Source: Thermodesulfobacteriota bacterium (GTDB taxonomy: Bacteria > Desulfobacterota_D > UBA1144 > Nemesobacterales > UBA2774). Taken from it: DNA of 64,000 nt. Under the pieces are notes generated by a model, which did not search any database, had not been told where the DNA came from, and was given only the letters and a program-made list of their open reading frames with translations. The stretch covers positions 186,001 through 250,000 of the forward strand of contig JBFMCV010000004.1 of NCBI GenBank assembly GCA_040754335.1. The letters are read 5' to 3'. The position numbers were made by a program, and so were the translations under genes. This document shows, piece after piece, positions 26,525-34,645 of the stretch; within the stretch, counting starts at the first letter, position 1, and each line of letters starts with the position of its first letter.

Positions 26525-27022
26525 TTAATCAGGGGCTGAAACTTCTCTCATTACTTCGTTGGAAATACCGGGCCCGCGCTCGAGGAATTCCCCGTCGGGG
26601 CCGTAGATAATAAAGTAGGGGATAGACGGAAGCTTGTAATACATTACGAGGGGGTTCTCCCAGTTTATTATGTCTATCTCTCTCAAAGCGAGCTTCTCGC
26701 CGCTTTCGACGAAATCTTCGAGCTTCGGTTTCAATACCCTGCAGGGCCTGCACCAGTCGGCATAAAAATAGAATGCCGTATACTTTCCGGGCACCAGATG
26801 CTCGATAAGGTCAATGAGCGTCCCCCTGCTTATGACCTCTATCTTGTCGAACCCGCTCTGCGATCCGGCGAGGTCGTAAATATTCGATTCATCGGCGCTT
26901 GAGTGCGATCCCGGCGTCTGCCGGCTTTCGTCGTCCTGTATTTCGGTTTCGGCGTGCGCGGAATAAGACAACATTAGTACGATAATTCCTGAAGCGGCGA
27001 TCAGGCTTAACTTCGATTTCAT
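26525..27022 (-). CDS. Exported thioredoxin-fold protein, WCRPC active site
   Basis: 165 residues: a Sec signal peptide (1-24, ending AHA), an Asp/Ser-rich linker to about 55, and a thioredoxin domain with redox motif WCRPC (90-94) and the cis-Pro in PSIPYFI. The protein should act as a thiol-disulphide oxidoreductase in the periplasm. The Arg in CRPC is unusual compared with thioredoxin CGPC and would be expected to alter the redox potential. Neighbours (VOC protein, PurU) do not suggest a pathway. Confidence 0.87.
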   Translation of the reverse strand: MKSKLSLIAASGIIVLMLSYSAHAETEIQDDESRQTPGSHSSADESNIYDLAGSQSGFDKIEVISRGTLIDLIEHLVPGKYTAFYFYADWCRPCRVLKPKLEDFVESGEKLALREIDIINWENPLVMYYKLPSIPYFIIYGPDGEFLERGPGISNEVMREVSAPD

Positions 27023-27091
27023 CTTCGGTCTACCTTCGGCTTTTTGATAAGTATACGTTTTTCACGGCTGGTAACAATCGTCCGTAGGCGG

Positions 27092-27973
27092 TCAATCGAA
27101 AATCAGCGTGCGGTTCCCGTAAACAAGTATCTTCCGTTTGAGGTGGTACCAGATGGCCTGGGAGAGCACTACCTTCTCGAGGTCCCTCCCTTTTCTTATC
27201 AGATCCTCGACGCTGTCCTTGTGGGTTATGCGGACGACGTTCTGCTCGATTATGGGTCCCGAATCGAGGTCGGCTGTGACGTAATGGCTCGTCGCGCCGA
27301 TGATCTTCACGCCCCTCTCGTGAGCCGAGTGGTAGGGCCTTGCCCCGGGGAAGGCCGGAAGGAACGAGTGGTGTATGTTGATTATCCTGTCCGGGTAACG
27401 GGATACGAAGTCTTCGCTCAGTATCTGCATATATCTGGCAAGCACGATGAAATCGATATCGTACTCCTTGAGCAAGTCGAGCTGTTTTTTCTCGGACGCC
27501 TTTTTGTTTTCCTTCACGCCGGGGGTGACATGAAAATCTATACCGTGCGTCGCGGCTACGGGTTCGAGCTCGCCGTGGTTGCTTATTATGAGAGGTATAT
27601 CGACGTTCCACTGCTCGGACTGCCAGCGGGAGAGGATGTCATGGAGGCAATGGGGGAGCTTCGAGACGAATATGGCCATGCGCGGTGTATAATCGGAGAA
27701 ATAGAGGCTCCATTTCATGCCGAATTTCTCGGCGATGAGCGTCTGGAAATACTCTCCGATCTTCCCTGCCGGGATCGTGAAATTCTTGAGGTCCCATTCG
27801 ACCCGCATGAAGAAGACCTTCTCCTGGGTGTCCACGTGCTGGTCGAGGTATATGATATTGCCTTCGTTCTTGAATATGAATTCCGTAATGGCGGCGACGA
27901 GACCCTTCCTATCCGGGCAGTGCACCAGAAGTATCGCGGAGCGGTTTTTATCGTTCTCTTCTTTCCTTCTCAT
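27092..27973 (-). CDS. purU: Formyltetrahydrofolate deformylase
   Basis: 293 residues. PurU hydrolyses 10-formyl-THF to formate and THF. An N-terminal ACT domain (about 14-90, HCPDRKGLVAAITEFI) precedes a formyltransferase-like domain with catalytic Asn199, His201 and Asp237 in INIHHSFLPAF and DLDSGPI. The ACT domain separates it from PurN. It might link to one-carbon balance with the 5-FCL gene elsewhere in the window. The start may be this ATG at 27973 or a slightly internal codon; the family begins near residue 10. Confidence 0.95.
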   Translation of the reverse strand: MRRKEENDKNRSAILLVHCPDRKGLVAAITEFIFKNEGNIIYLDQHVDTQEKVFFMRVEWDLKNFTIPAGKIGEYFQTLIAEKFGMKWSLYFSDYTPRMAIFVSKLPHCLHDILSRWQSEQWNVDIPLIISNHGELEPVAATHGIDFHVTPGVKENKKASEKKQLDLLKEYDIDFIVLARYMQILSEDFVSRYPDRIINIHHSFLPAFPGARPYHSAHERGVKIIGATSHYVTADLDSGPIIEQNVVRITHKDSVEDLIRKGRDLEKVVLSQAIWYHLKRKILVYGNRTLIFD

Positions 27974-28011
27974 CCCTTTTCGCTCTTTGCTTCGCCCGTA
28001 TCCCGGACGGG

Positions 28012-28392
28012 TCAGTCCCTTCCCATCAGCTCGTAAATCTCGTCGTCCGAGAGTCCGAAGTAATGCCCGAGCTCGTGCTTGAGCACTTCGTCGATTCTTT
28101 CCTCGATCTCACGGTCGTTCCTGCATACCTTCTCGATGTCTTTCTGATAGAGCACTATTTCGTCCGGCAGCCTTATGCCCTCCCACACGCTGCGGAGATG
28201 CAGAGGGGTCCCCCTGTATAGTCCGAGCAGGAGCCCTTCGCCCCTTATTTCAAGTTTTTCCTTGTCGTCTGCGGTGGGGTGATCCTCGACCTTGATAACC
28301 ACGTTATCGATCTTGTTCCTGAACTGTTCCGGTATCTTTTGATAAGCCCTTTCCACCAGGTCTTCAAACTTTTTTCTGTTCAAATCGTCCAA
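28012..28392 (-). CDS. Small zincin-like metallopeptidase (DUF1025/MMP-like)
   Basis: 126 residues with a C-terminal zincin motif HELGHYFGLSDDE (His106, His110, and a downstream Asp/Glu as third ligand). This layout is the minimal MMP-like domain of a widespread bacterial family with no established substrate. The sequence GIRLPDEIVLYQ before it is a family signature. The start is uncertain: TTG at 28392 or TTG at 28383, neither with a clear Shine-Dalgarno sequence. It follows purU with about 40 bases between stop and start and may be co-transcribed. Confidence 0.88.
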   Translation of the reverse strand: MDDLNRKKFEDLVERAYQKIPEQFRNKIDNVVIKVEDHPTADDKEKLEIRGEGLLLGLYRGTPLHLRSVWEGIRLPDEIVLYQKDIEKVCRNDREIEERIDEVLKHELGHYFGLSDDEIYELMGRD

Positions 28393-28805
28393 TCTGCAAT
28401 CTTAGGGGATTTAATACGTTAATCATATTATAGTATGATGCGCGCGCTTTCAATCGCCGGGACAACTAACCGGATTTGTTCCTAGTCTTCGGGGGAGCAT
28501 CATAGACTCTATCCGCGGGTACCGCGATTTCATCGAGCACATCAGCGACAACCCGGTGAAAAGGGTCAAATTTCCCCTGCGATATTTCAAGGAGCGTTTC
28601 CTTGAGGATGCCTTCGAGCCTGTTGCCGGGTCGTGAGGGTCTGTCCATGCCTAATAATAAAAATGTTGAACTTACGAGAAAGTATAATGCCTTAATATAA
28701 AAGAGGGACACAAAAATTTCAGCAGTATCAGGACCTGCTCCGAATTGTAACCGAGAGCGCACGCATAGGAGAATGGCCGTTATCAGCAAGGATGTTCTGT
28801 GGGCT
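28393..28805. other. Sparse region between the metallopeptidase and AcpH genes
   Basis: About 410 bases. Apart from a possible 60-codon frame at 28466-28648 (annotated separately) I see no gene. The AT-rich part near 28425 has a small CATA/TATG dyad with no clear role. Confidence 0.4.
28466..28648 (-). CDS. Possible small protein of 60 residues, unrecognised
   Basis: From the ATG at 28648 the frame gives 60 residues with a Pro/Arg-rich start, an amphipathic helix (LEGILKETLLEISQG) and a second helix (DPFHRVVADVLDEIAV), then a basic tail. It does not resemble a family I know. The composition is more protein-like than neighbouring shadow frames. There is no visible Shine-Dalgarno sequence, and an open extension upstream overlaps the AcpH gene. 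It may be a real small protein or chance. Confidence 0.3.
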   Translation of the reverse strand: MDRPSRPGNRLEGILKETLLEISQGKFDPFHRVVADVLDEIAVPADRVYDAPPKTRNKSG

Positions 28806-29438
28806 TCAGCGGCTCCCGAATGAAGAGAGCCTGGGCTCGGCCCGCTCACCAATTCTCAGCTCTTCGACAAACGAGATTAGCTCCGGAAAGAATGCGTTGA
28901 AGTTGTCTTCCAGCTCCGCATAATTTGATTCGACCTCGTCGATTGCGCCGCTGAGCGTGTTTTCCCTGCGGAAACGTCTCCTGAGTCTTTCGGATATCCT
29001 GTCTAGGGCAACGCCCGTCCCCTCGAGTGTGCCGTAAGAGCCGAGCCAGTCTTCTTCCATCATCCTGGGGAGGAAGAGGCGGAATTTTTCGGGAAGCACC
29101 GCTTTCCTTTTGTCCAATACCGAGTAGGCCTTGCGGATAAATGCCCCGAGGTCGGCGTCGGAATAGGCCGGCCAGTTCCTTGAAAGCAGGTGGTCGAAGG
29201 CTATGTCTATGATGACGCCTGCGAACCTCCTCCTGCCTGGACTGATCAGCTTCTTGCTCGCTTTAAAAATTTCGTGAGAGTCGGTGAAAACGTCCACTTT
29301 CCTGTGCGTCCTTATGCCTTTTTCGATCTCCGGATGATAGCCGTCCCCTATCGATCCCTTCACGAAGTCCCCCATGATGTTCCCGAGAATGGACTCTTCC
29401 GAGTCTTCGGCAAGGTAGATGTGCGCAAGGTAATTCAT
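28806..29438 (-). CDS. Acyl carrier protein phosphodiesterase, AcpH-like
   Basis: 210 residues with the family start MNYLAHIYLA and the metal-binding pattern NIMGDFVKG, RTHRKVDVFTDSH and DIAFDHLLSRNW. The helical HD-like fold removes 4'-phosphopantetheine from acyl carrier protein. His and Asp ligands appear retained. The C-terminal end is charged and variable. It stands alone on the strand. Deacylating activity is inferred from family resemblance only. Confidence 0.88.
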   Translation of the reverse strand: MNYLAHIYLAEDSEESILGNIMGDFVKGSIGDGYHPEIEKGIRTHRKVDVFTDSHEIFKASKKLISPGRRRFAGVIIDIAFDHLLSRNWPAYSDADLGAFIRKAYSVLDKRKAVLPEKFRLFLPRMMEEDWLGSYGTLEGTGVALDRISERLRRRFRRENTLSGAIDEVESNYAELEDNFNAFFPELISFVEELRIGERAEPRLSSFGSR

Positions 29439-29529
29439 GTGCTCTTAGTGTACCCGTTTATGTGTAGATATACGGGCATGTCCTAATATCCCCTCAAAAA
29501 AAACGTCTGTCACAGGCTGAGTGGCGTAT

Positions 29530-29976
29530 TTACTGGATGCCGACGAGCTCCACATCGAAGATGAGCGTAGAGTTGGGCGGGATCACCGGAGGATAACCCC
29601 TCTCGCCGTATGCGAGATTCGGGGGGATTATGAGCTGGCGTTTCCCTCCGACCTTCATGTCGGCGATACCTTCGTCCCAGCCTGGAATGACCTGTCCGAC
29701 ACCGAGGACGAACTCTATAGGTTCTCCGCGCTCGATCGAGCTGTCGAAGACTGACCCGTCCTTGAGCTTTCCCGTATAGTGGACTTTGACCGTCTGACCA
29801 GTCTTTGGTTTCGGCCCGCTCCCTTCTTCTATAATGATATATTCGAGGCCCGATGCTGTTTTCTCTACCTGAGAGCTGCTCTTCTTTTCGTCTGCGTTCG
29901 TATTTATGACTGTGAGATTTACGACGACGAGCGTGAGAAGCATGCAAATCGTGAATACTGCCGAATAACTCAACAT
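29530..29976 (-). CDS. Exported FKBP-type peptidyl-prolyl isomerase
   Basis: 148 residues from the ATG at 29976, picked because AAGGAG lies about 8 bases upstream; a longer frame lacks such a site. A signal peptide or membrane anchor (about 5-24) leads to a single FKBP domain with [38 protein letters not shown] and a C-terminal [10 protein letters not shown]. These are the conserved ligand-pocket residues Tyr, Phe, Asp, Trp and the VIPG stretch. It catalyses prolyl isomerisation during protein folding in the periplasm. Confidence 0.93.
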   Translation of the reverse strand: MLSYSAVFTICMLLTLVVVNLTVINTNADEKKSSSQVEKTASGLEYIIIEEGSGPKPKTGQTVKVHYTGKLKDGSVFDSSIERGEPIEFVLGVGQVIPGWDEGIADMKVGGKRQLIIPPNLAYGERGYPPVIPPNSTLIFDVELVGIQ

Positions 29977-30193
29977 GGTGTTCTCCTTTTGACCTTTGTG
30001 TTTTAGAAACGGCAAAGCAGGAAAACATTACACAATAATCTCCGAAAGTGCCATCCCTCGGAGGGTGTGTTTTTGTAGGGACGCGAGACCGATATTGCTT
30101 TCGGTCGCGCTCCTGAATCAGGCGATTAAATGTCCGTTACGGAGCCTGAACCTGGCGCAGGGAACCGGCTGCTTTCGCAGTAAGAATGCGGGA

Positions 30194-30222
30194 TTGACAA
30201 GTACTTTTTACCCTGAATTAAT
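30194..30222 (+). promoter_or_regulatory. Candidate promoter for the crotonase gene
   Basis: TTGACA (30194-30199), 17-nt spacer, ATTAAT (30217-30222). It lies about 50 bases upstream of the crotonase start, behind a noncoding stretch of some 290 bases after the FKBP gene. Confidence 0.5.
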
Positions 30223-30270
30223 ATACATTTCAGTAGGGGTGCTCAAATAAAATAGCAGAGGAGGAGTCTT

Positions 30271-31056
30271 ATGGGATATCAGTTTATAAGCTACGAACGG
30301 GAGCCTAACAACATAGGCGTTCTCACGATAAACAGGCCGAATGTGTTGAACGCGCTTAACTGGGACACGCTCGGAGAGCTGAGGGAGTTCCTCGAGGACG
30401 TCCTGCCCAAGGAAGAATTAAAGGCGCTGATATTTACAGGAGCAGGCGACAAGGCGTTCGTCGCTGGCGCGGACATCGCGCAGATGAACGAGATGAAGGA
30501 ACGAGACTTCCAGGACTACGTTGATTACGCCCACAGGGTATACGAGCTTATAGAGAACGAACCCTGCCCCTCTATCGCCGCGATAAACGGATACGCGCTC
30601 GGCGGCGGCTGCGAGCTTGCGCTTGCCTGCGACATAAGGATAGCGTCTGAGAAGGCGAGGCTCGGGTTCCCCGAAGTGAAGCTGGGCATATTCCCCGGCT
30701 GGGGCGGCACCCAGCGCATAACGAGGATACTCGGACTCGGGAAGACGAAGGAGCTCGTGTTCACCGGAGAGATGATAACGGCCGAAGAAGCGCTCAGGAT
30801 AGGGCTCGTCGAGAGGGTCGTGCCTCACGGTGAGATAATGAACGAAGCGAAAAAGTTAGCGGGGGCGATAGCGAAAAGAGGGCCCATAGCGGTGAGACTG
30901 TCCAAGACCGCCATAAACGCGGGCTCGGAGATGGACTTGCAGAAGGCGCTCCTTCTCGAAAAGACGCTCGTTTCTCTATGCTTCGATTCCCAGGACAGGA
31001 TAGAGGGAATGAAGGCGTTTTTGGAGAAGAGAGAGCCTTCGTTCACGGGCCAGTAA
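30271..31056 (+). CDS. Enoyl-CoA hydratase/crotonase
   Basis: 261 residues of the crotonase superfamily. The oxyanion-hole segments AGADI (65-69) and the GGGCELALACDI region are present, and the two catalytic glutamates Glu115 and Glu135, spaced by 20 as in enoyl-CoA hydratase, are intact. It should hydrate trans-2-enoyl-CoA to 3-hydroxyacyl-CoA. GAGGAGG lies upstream of the ATG. Its nearness to phaB and the PHA operon suggests it feeds 3-hydroxyacyl-CoA to or from storage. Short-chain crotonyl-CoA specificity is an inference. Confidence 0.92.
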   Translation: MGYQFISYEREPNNIGVLTINRPNVLNALNWDTLGELREFLEDVLPKEELKALIFTGAGDKAFVAGADIAQMNEMKERDFQDYVDYAHRVYELIENEPCPSIAAINGYALGGGCELALACDIRIASEKARLGFPEVKLGIFPGWGGTQRITRILGLGKTKELVFTGEMITAEEALRIGLVERVVPHGEIMNEAKKLAGAIAKRGPIAVRLSKTAINAGSEMDLQKALLLEKTLVSLCFDSQDRIEGMKAFLEKREPSFTGQ

Positions 31057-31160
31057 GGGCTCCGTTAGCGGAAAGTATTCGATACCGGGCTTGAAATTGC
31101 GATAAAAATTCTTCCTTCCGGGGTCTGCCTGACCCCTTCCGTGTTAAAGGGATGAACCGC

Positions 31161-31180
31161 CCTTCGACATGCTCCTCATT
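31161..31180. repeat. Degenerate inverted copy of the 4975 repeat
   Basis: CCTTCGACATGCTCCTCATT resembles the reverse complement of the element at 4975-5000 (CCTTCGACAAGCTCAGGAT) with a few changes. It sits in the 218-base gap before phaB. Nearby GGGGTC-TGCCT-GACCCC (around 31118-31135) is a 6-bp hairpin without T-run. Confidence 0.35.
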
Positions 31181-31195
31181 GCCGCAACCGTCAGG

Positions 31196-31223
31196 TTGAC
31201 AAAAACCTTATTAGGAATAAAAT
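31196..31223 (+). promoter_or_regulatory. Promoter for phaB
   Basis: TTGACA (31196-31201), 16-nt spacer, TAAAAT (31218-31223), the -10 differing from consensus at one base. It lies about 50 bases upstream of the phaB ATG. Confidence 0.65.
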
Positions 31224-31274
31224 CTATAATCCTTAATTTCAAACGACTGAGACGCGGGCTCTAGGAGGTGTCGC

Positions 31275-32030
31275 ATGCTTGAACAAATGCACGACTTGTC
31301 TGGCAAAGTTGCAATAGTAACGGGCGGTTCGAGAGGAATCGGAAGGGCGATCTGTCTTGCGCTCGCGGAGGCCGGAGCGGATATCCTCCTCAATTATTCG
31401 AGGAGCGACAAGGAAGCGGACAAGGTGAAGAAGGAGGTAGAGAAGTTCGGGAGGAAGTGCGTGACGGTGAGAGCGAACGTCGGAAACTTCCAGCAGGCGC
31501 AGGGGCTCGGCAAAGCGGCCATGAACCACTTCGGCAAGGTCGACATACTGGTCAATAACGCGGGTATTAACAGGGACAGGACTCTTAAAAGAATGACTTA
31601 CGAGCAGTGGAACGAAGTAATACAGACAAACCTCGGCAGCGTGTTTAACTGCACGAAAGCCGTCATAGACCCCTTGTCCGAGAGGGGCGGCGTCATAATT
31701 TCCATATCTTCCATCATCGGCGAGATGGGGAACCTCGGCCAGTGCAACTACGCCGCGACGAAGGCTGGCATAATCGGCTTTACGAAAACCATGGCGAGGG
31801 AGCTCTCAAAGAGCAACATACGCGTTAACGCGATAGCCCCCGGGTTCGTGGAAACGGACATGCTCGGGACAGTGCCCGAAGACATAAGGGAGCAGATCAA
31901 GAAGGAGATCGCGCTCGGCAGGTTCGGCACCCCTGAGGAAATCGCGCTCGCAGTCGTTTACCTCTGCTCATCCGCCGCGAGCTGGATAACGGGAGTAACG
32001 CTCAGGATCAACGGCGGGCATTACATCTGA
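31275..32030 (+). CDS. phaB: Acetoacetyl-CoA reductase (PhaB/FabG-like SDR)
   Basis: 251 residues of the short-chain dehydrogenase family. NAD(P) binding TGGSRGIG is at 16-23, NNAG at 94-97, and the catalytic triad Ser146, Tyr159, Lys163 is intact. The C-terminal INGGHYI matches PhaB proteins, and the convergent PHA synthase operon supports acetoacetyl-CoA to (R)-3-hydroxybutyryl-CoA reduction rather than fatty-acid FabG, which it resembles closely. TAGGAGGT precedes the ATG; a second in-frame ATG at codon 5 is possible. A strong terminator follows. Confidence 0.9.
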   Translation: MLEQMHDLSGKVAIVTGGSRGIGRAICLALAEAGADILLNYSRSDKEADKVKKEVEKFGRKCVTVRANVGNFQQAQGLGKAAMNHFGKVDILVNNAGINRDRTLKRMTYEQWNEVIQTNLGSVFNCTKAVIDPLSERGGVIISISSIIGEMGNLGQCNYAATKAGIIGFTKTMARELSKSNIRVNAIAPGFVETDMLGTVPEDIREQIKKEIALGRFGTPEEIALAVVYLCSSAASWITGVTLRINGGHYI

Positions 32031-32045
32031 TCGGAACATAAAAAT

Positions 32046-32103
32046 CCGTATTTGCGAGGTCTCTCTCAGGAGACGGCCTCACAAATACGGACCTTGTTTT
32101 TTC
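32046..32103 (+). terminator. Intrinsic terminator after phaB
   Basis: TCCGTATTTG (32046-32055) pairs with CAAATACGGA (32083-32092), enclosing GAGG/CCTC (32057-32060 with 32078-32081), and is followed by a T-run near 32098. It lies between converging phaB and phaC and probably serves phaB. Confidence 0.8.
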
Positions 32104-32114
32104 CCTGGTATTTC

Positions 32115-33182
32115 TTACTTGGATCTCTCTATCAGCCAGTCCGCCACTTCGGGCCACAGCGCTTTGAGAGACTTGCTGCTTACCGAAAGCCCTATGTGTC
32201 CCGTCGGATAAACTATCGTCTTCGCGTCCTTGCTGGACGTCATATCGTTGAAACCCAGGCTCGAAGCGGGCGGCACCAGGTGGTCGTTCTCGGCGATAAG
32301 GTTTAACACCGGACACTTTATATCTTTGAGATCCACCCGTTTCCCGTTCACCTTGAGCTTATTCTCGACGAGCTGGTTTTCCTGATAGAGGTATTTGACG
32401 AATTCCCTGAATACCTCTCCCGGCACGGGTATGTTGTCGTTAAGCCACTTTTCCATGGCGAGGAAATTCTCGACGAACGCCTCGTTGTCCACGTTCTCGT
32501 AGAAGTTCACGTACTTGGATACGAGGTTCTGAATCGGCTTCATGAATAAAAACCCCGACTGCAGGAATTCGGCGGGGACGTTGCCGTATGCGTCGACGAA
32601 CTTGTCCACGTCGAAATTGGGCTTGTCGCCCCATAGATTGAGCGTCCCTTCTACCTTGTAATCTATCCCTGCCGTCATCAATACGAGGTTCTTTATGTCT
32701 TCAGGGTATAACGCCGTATAGATCGCCGACATGGTACCGCCCATGCAGTAGCCGAGCACGCTGACCTTGTCTGAGCCCGAGTGCTTCTTCACCCGCTTCA
32801 CGACCTGCTTTATGTATCTGTTGATGTAGTGGTTGAGGTCGAGCTTCTTATCTTCGTCTCCCGGGGCTCCCCAGTCTATCAGGTAAACGTCTATTCCCTT
32901 CTTCAGAAGCACTTCCACCACACTCCTGCCCGGTTTCAGGTCGAGTATGTAGGGGCGGTTTACCAGAGCGAATATCATGATCAGCGGCACCGGGTAGGTC
33001 TTTTCGGCAAGGGGATAGTAGTGAAGCAGGCGGAGCTTGTTTTCTGTGTATATAACCTCGTGAGGTGTTGCCCCGACCTCGACTTCCGGCGGGTTCAGGA
33101 GCGCTATCTCAAGCGCCTTGTTGAACTTTTCTCTCGCCTTCCCTGCTTCCTCTATGGCGGAGTCCATGTATTTATTTCCCAT
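32115..33182 (-). CDS. phaC: PHA synthase, class III catalytic subunit PhaC
   Basis: 355 residues from the ATG at 33182 (AAGGAGG about 12 bases upstream). The lipase-box-like GYCMGG holds the catalytic Cys146, with Asp300 (AENDHL) and His329 (PTGHIG). Size and positions closely match class III synthases such as that of Allochromatium vinosum, whose triad is Cys149-Asp302-His331. It polymerises (R)-3-hydroxyacyl-CoA into polyhydroxyalkanoate granules. It is the last gene of the phasin-PhaE-PhaE-PhaC operon. An upstream codon at 33215 would add 11 basic residues and is less likely. Confidence 0.94.
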   Translation of the reverse strand: MGNKYMDSAIEEAGKAREKFNKALEIALLNPPEVEVGATPHEVIYTENKLRLLHYYPLAEKTYPVPLIMIFALVNRPYILDLKPGRSVVEVLLKKGIDVYLIDWGAPGDEDKKLDLNHYINRYIKQVVKRVKKHSGSDKVSVLGYCMGGTMSAIYTALYPEDIKNLVLMTAGIDYKVEGTLNLWGDKPNFDVDKFVDAYGNVPAEFLQSGFLFMKPIQNLVSKYVNFYENVDNEAFVENFLAMEKWLNDNIPVPGEVFREFVKYLYQENQLVENKLKVNGKRVDLKDIKCPVLNLIAENDHLVPPASSLGFNDMTSSKDAKTIVYPTGHIGLSVSSKSLKALWPEVADWLIERSK

Positions 33183-33256
33183 GATTGTTAAGAGCCTCCT
33201 TGTCTTAAGCCTCACGACCTATATTTGTCGTTGTCGACCCGGCAACGACGTAGTAA

Positions 33257-33700
33257 TTATTTCTTTGAAGGACGCGCGGGCTTGTTAAAGTCGTCCACCT
33301 TGTCGAGCAGGTCGTTCACCTTGGCTTCGAGGTTGTTTATGGAAGCGAGCACCCGGTCTATATCGCTTTTCGTCGGGAATCGCATATTCTTCAGCGTCTT
33401 TTCAACCGCTTCATCGAAATATTTCTTGAACTCGGACGATTTTTCGACCGCCTTCCCTATGTTTGCGGCGAAGAGAGGGCTGTTTACCCATTTCTCAAGG
33501 ACTTCGGAAGAGGACTTTTCCCATGTTTCATAGAATTTTTTATATTGCGCTATCGGGTCGTAATCCTCTTTGGCTTCGTTCGCCTCGATCTTGGAGATAG
33601 GGTTCTTCTTCCACATGTCCATCGCTTCCGACATGGTTTTTTCCCATGCTTCGTAAAACTTTTTATAGTGCTCGGTGTAGTCGAATGCCTCTTTGCTCAT
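33257..33700 (-). CDS. phaE: Short PhaE-like protein 1
   Basis: 147 residues, about 40 percent of a normal class III PhaE (about 350). It shows two N-terminal copies of one motif: EHYKKFYEAWEKTMSEAM and AQYKKFYETWEKSSSEVL, each followed by W-x-x-x-P. The C-terminal half is a coiled coil with a predicted heptad run (NNLEAKVNDLLDKVDD). Class III PhaC needs PhaE to be active. It overlaps the next upstream gene by ATGA (33697-33700), indicating coupled translation, and phaC follows downstream. Function as a synthase-activating subunit is inferred from context and resemblance. Confidence 0.75.
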   Translation of the reverse strand: MSKEAFDYTEHYKKFYEAWEKTMSEAMDMWKKNPISKIEANEAKEDYDPIAQYKKFYETWEKSSSEVLEKWVNSPLFAANIGKAVEKSSEFKKYFDEAVEKTLKNMRFPTKSDIDRVLASINNLEAKVNDLLDKVDDFNKPARPSKK

Positions 33701-34113
33701 TGTTTCTTCTCCTTAACTTTTTTTCTGACTGTTCTGGTCCTGGTTTTCGGCTCAGGTTTCTTTGCGCTCGACTGGAGGTCGGTGATCTTGACTTCGAGCT
33801 CCGCTATCTTCTCGCCCAGTGAATCCAGCGTGTCGATGAGCTTCTCCATATCTCTCTTTTCAGGCAGATACCTCTGTTCGAGCGTCTGCTCGATAAAGCT
33901 GTGGATGTAGTTCTTGAACTCGGAGGACTTCTCGACGGCCCTTTCCATAAGTGGGCTGCTCATCCACACGTCCATCAATTTGTTTGTCGATTCTTCCCAT
34001 GATTCGAAGAGCTTCTTGAAATAGCTGAAGTAATATATTTCCTCGTACTCGTTCTTCTTGTTCAAAAGGTATCTCCCCGAGAACCGGACTCCGGAGCTTC
34101 GATGATTATACAT
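33697..34113 (-). CDS. phaE: Short PhaE-like protein 2
   Basis: 138 residues if translation starts at the ATG at 34113. A TTG at 34062, with GGGGAG about 8 bases upstream, gives 121 residues and looks more likely. It is a paralogue of the next gene: FSYFKKLFESWEESTNKLMD matches the WEK repeats, both share the AVEKSSEFKxY segment, and both end in a coiled coil. The C-terminus is a basic, Lys/Arg/Pro-rich tail. It overlaps the start of phaE 1 by 4 bases. Its role beside a second PhaE-like subunit is unknown. Confidence 0.72.
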   Translation of the reverse strand: MYNHRSSGVRFSGRYLLNKKNEYEEIYYFSYFKKLFESWEESTNKLMDVWMSSPLMERAVEKSSEFKNYIHSFIEQTLEQRYLPEKRDMEKLIDTLDSLGEKIAELEVKITDLQSSAKKPEPKTRTRTVRKKVKEKKQ

Positions 34114-34171
34114 ATATTATACTACATATTGGCAACTATAAATTACAGCACTGCCCTGCTCTCGGCGCGGG

Positions 34172-34588
34172 TCAGGAGTTGAAGGAACCCACGTATTTAT
34201 CGAATGCCGAGAACGCCCTTTCAGCGGATTTCTGGTTGAGATCGAGCAGCTCTTTTGAATAATTATCTGATATTTTTTTAAAGACGGTATAGAAATTGTT
34301 CTGAAATTCAATGATGCGGTCTAGTTTTTCGCTGATTCCGAGGCTCGAATACTCTTTCGGCAGCTTATCGACTATGGATTTGATCTGCTCGGTATAATCG
34401 TGCTGTATCTTGCGGAGCTGCTCGATCTGCGTATCCATGAGTCTCTTGTTTTCCTCGAGCAGTGAATGAGCCGAGTCAAGTCCTATAAGGTAGTTTTCCT
34501 TAACAAGCCCGTTCAAATCGTAAAAAATTTCTTTTTTGACTTCGGCTTTTGCTTCTTTCTTAGGCTCTGCTTTCTTGATTTGCGGCAT
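34172..34588 (-). CDS. phaP: Phasin-like PHA granule protein
   Basis: 138 residues, mostly amphipathic alpha-helix, with an Ala/Lys/Glu-rich N-terminus (KKEAKAEVKKE) and no signal peptide. The size and helical, low-complexity make-up fit phasins, which coat PHA granules and control their number. It is the first gene of the PHA operon, behind a good promoter. Assignment rests on composition and position, since phasins diverge widely in sequence; a regulatory PhaF-like role is an alternative. GGGGG precedes the ATG. Confidence 0.6.
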   Translation of the reverse strand: MPQIKKAEPKKEAKAEVKKEIFYDLNGLVKENYLIGLDSAHSLLEENKRLMDTQIEQLRKIQHDYTEQIKSIVDKLPKEYSSLGISEKLDRIIEFQNNFYTVFKKISDNYSKELLDLNQKSAERAFSAFDKYVGSFNS

Positions 34589-34617
34589 TTTGTTACCCCC
34601 GATTTTTACTTACTACT

Positions 34618-34645
34618 AATATAATTTGTCCCGGTTTTTTGTCAA
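34618..34645 (-). promoter_or_regulatory. Promoter for the phasin-phaE-phaE-phaC operon
   Basis: On the minus strand TTGACA (34645-34640), a 16-nt spacer and TATATT (34623-34618), one base from consensus in the -10. Transcription would begin near 34611, about 23 bases before the phasin ATG. Confidence 0.7.

Noticed and set aside
27044-28036. 330-codon plus-strand frame opposite purU
   Set aside because: Antisense shadow of a complete deformylase with catalytic residues in place.
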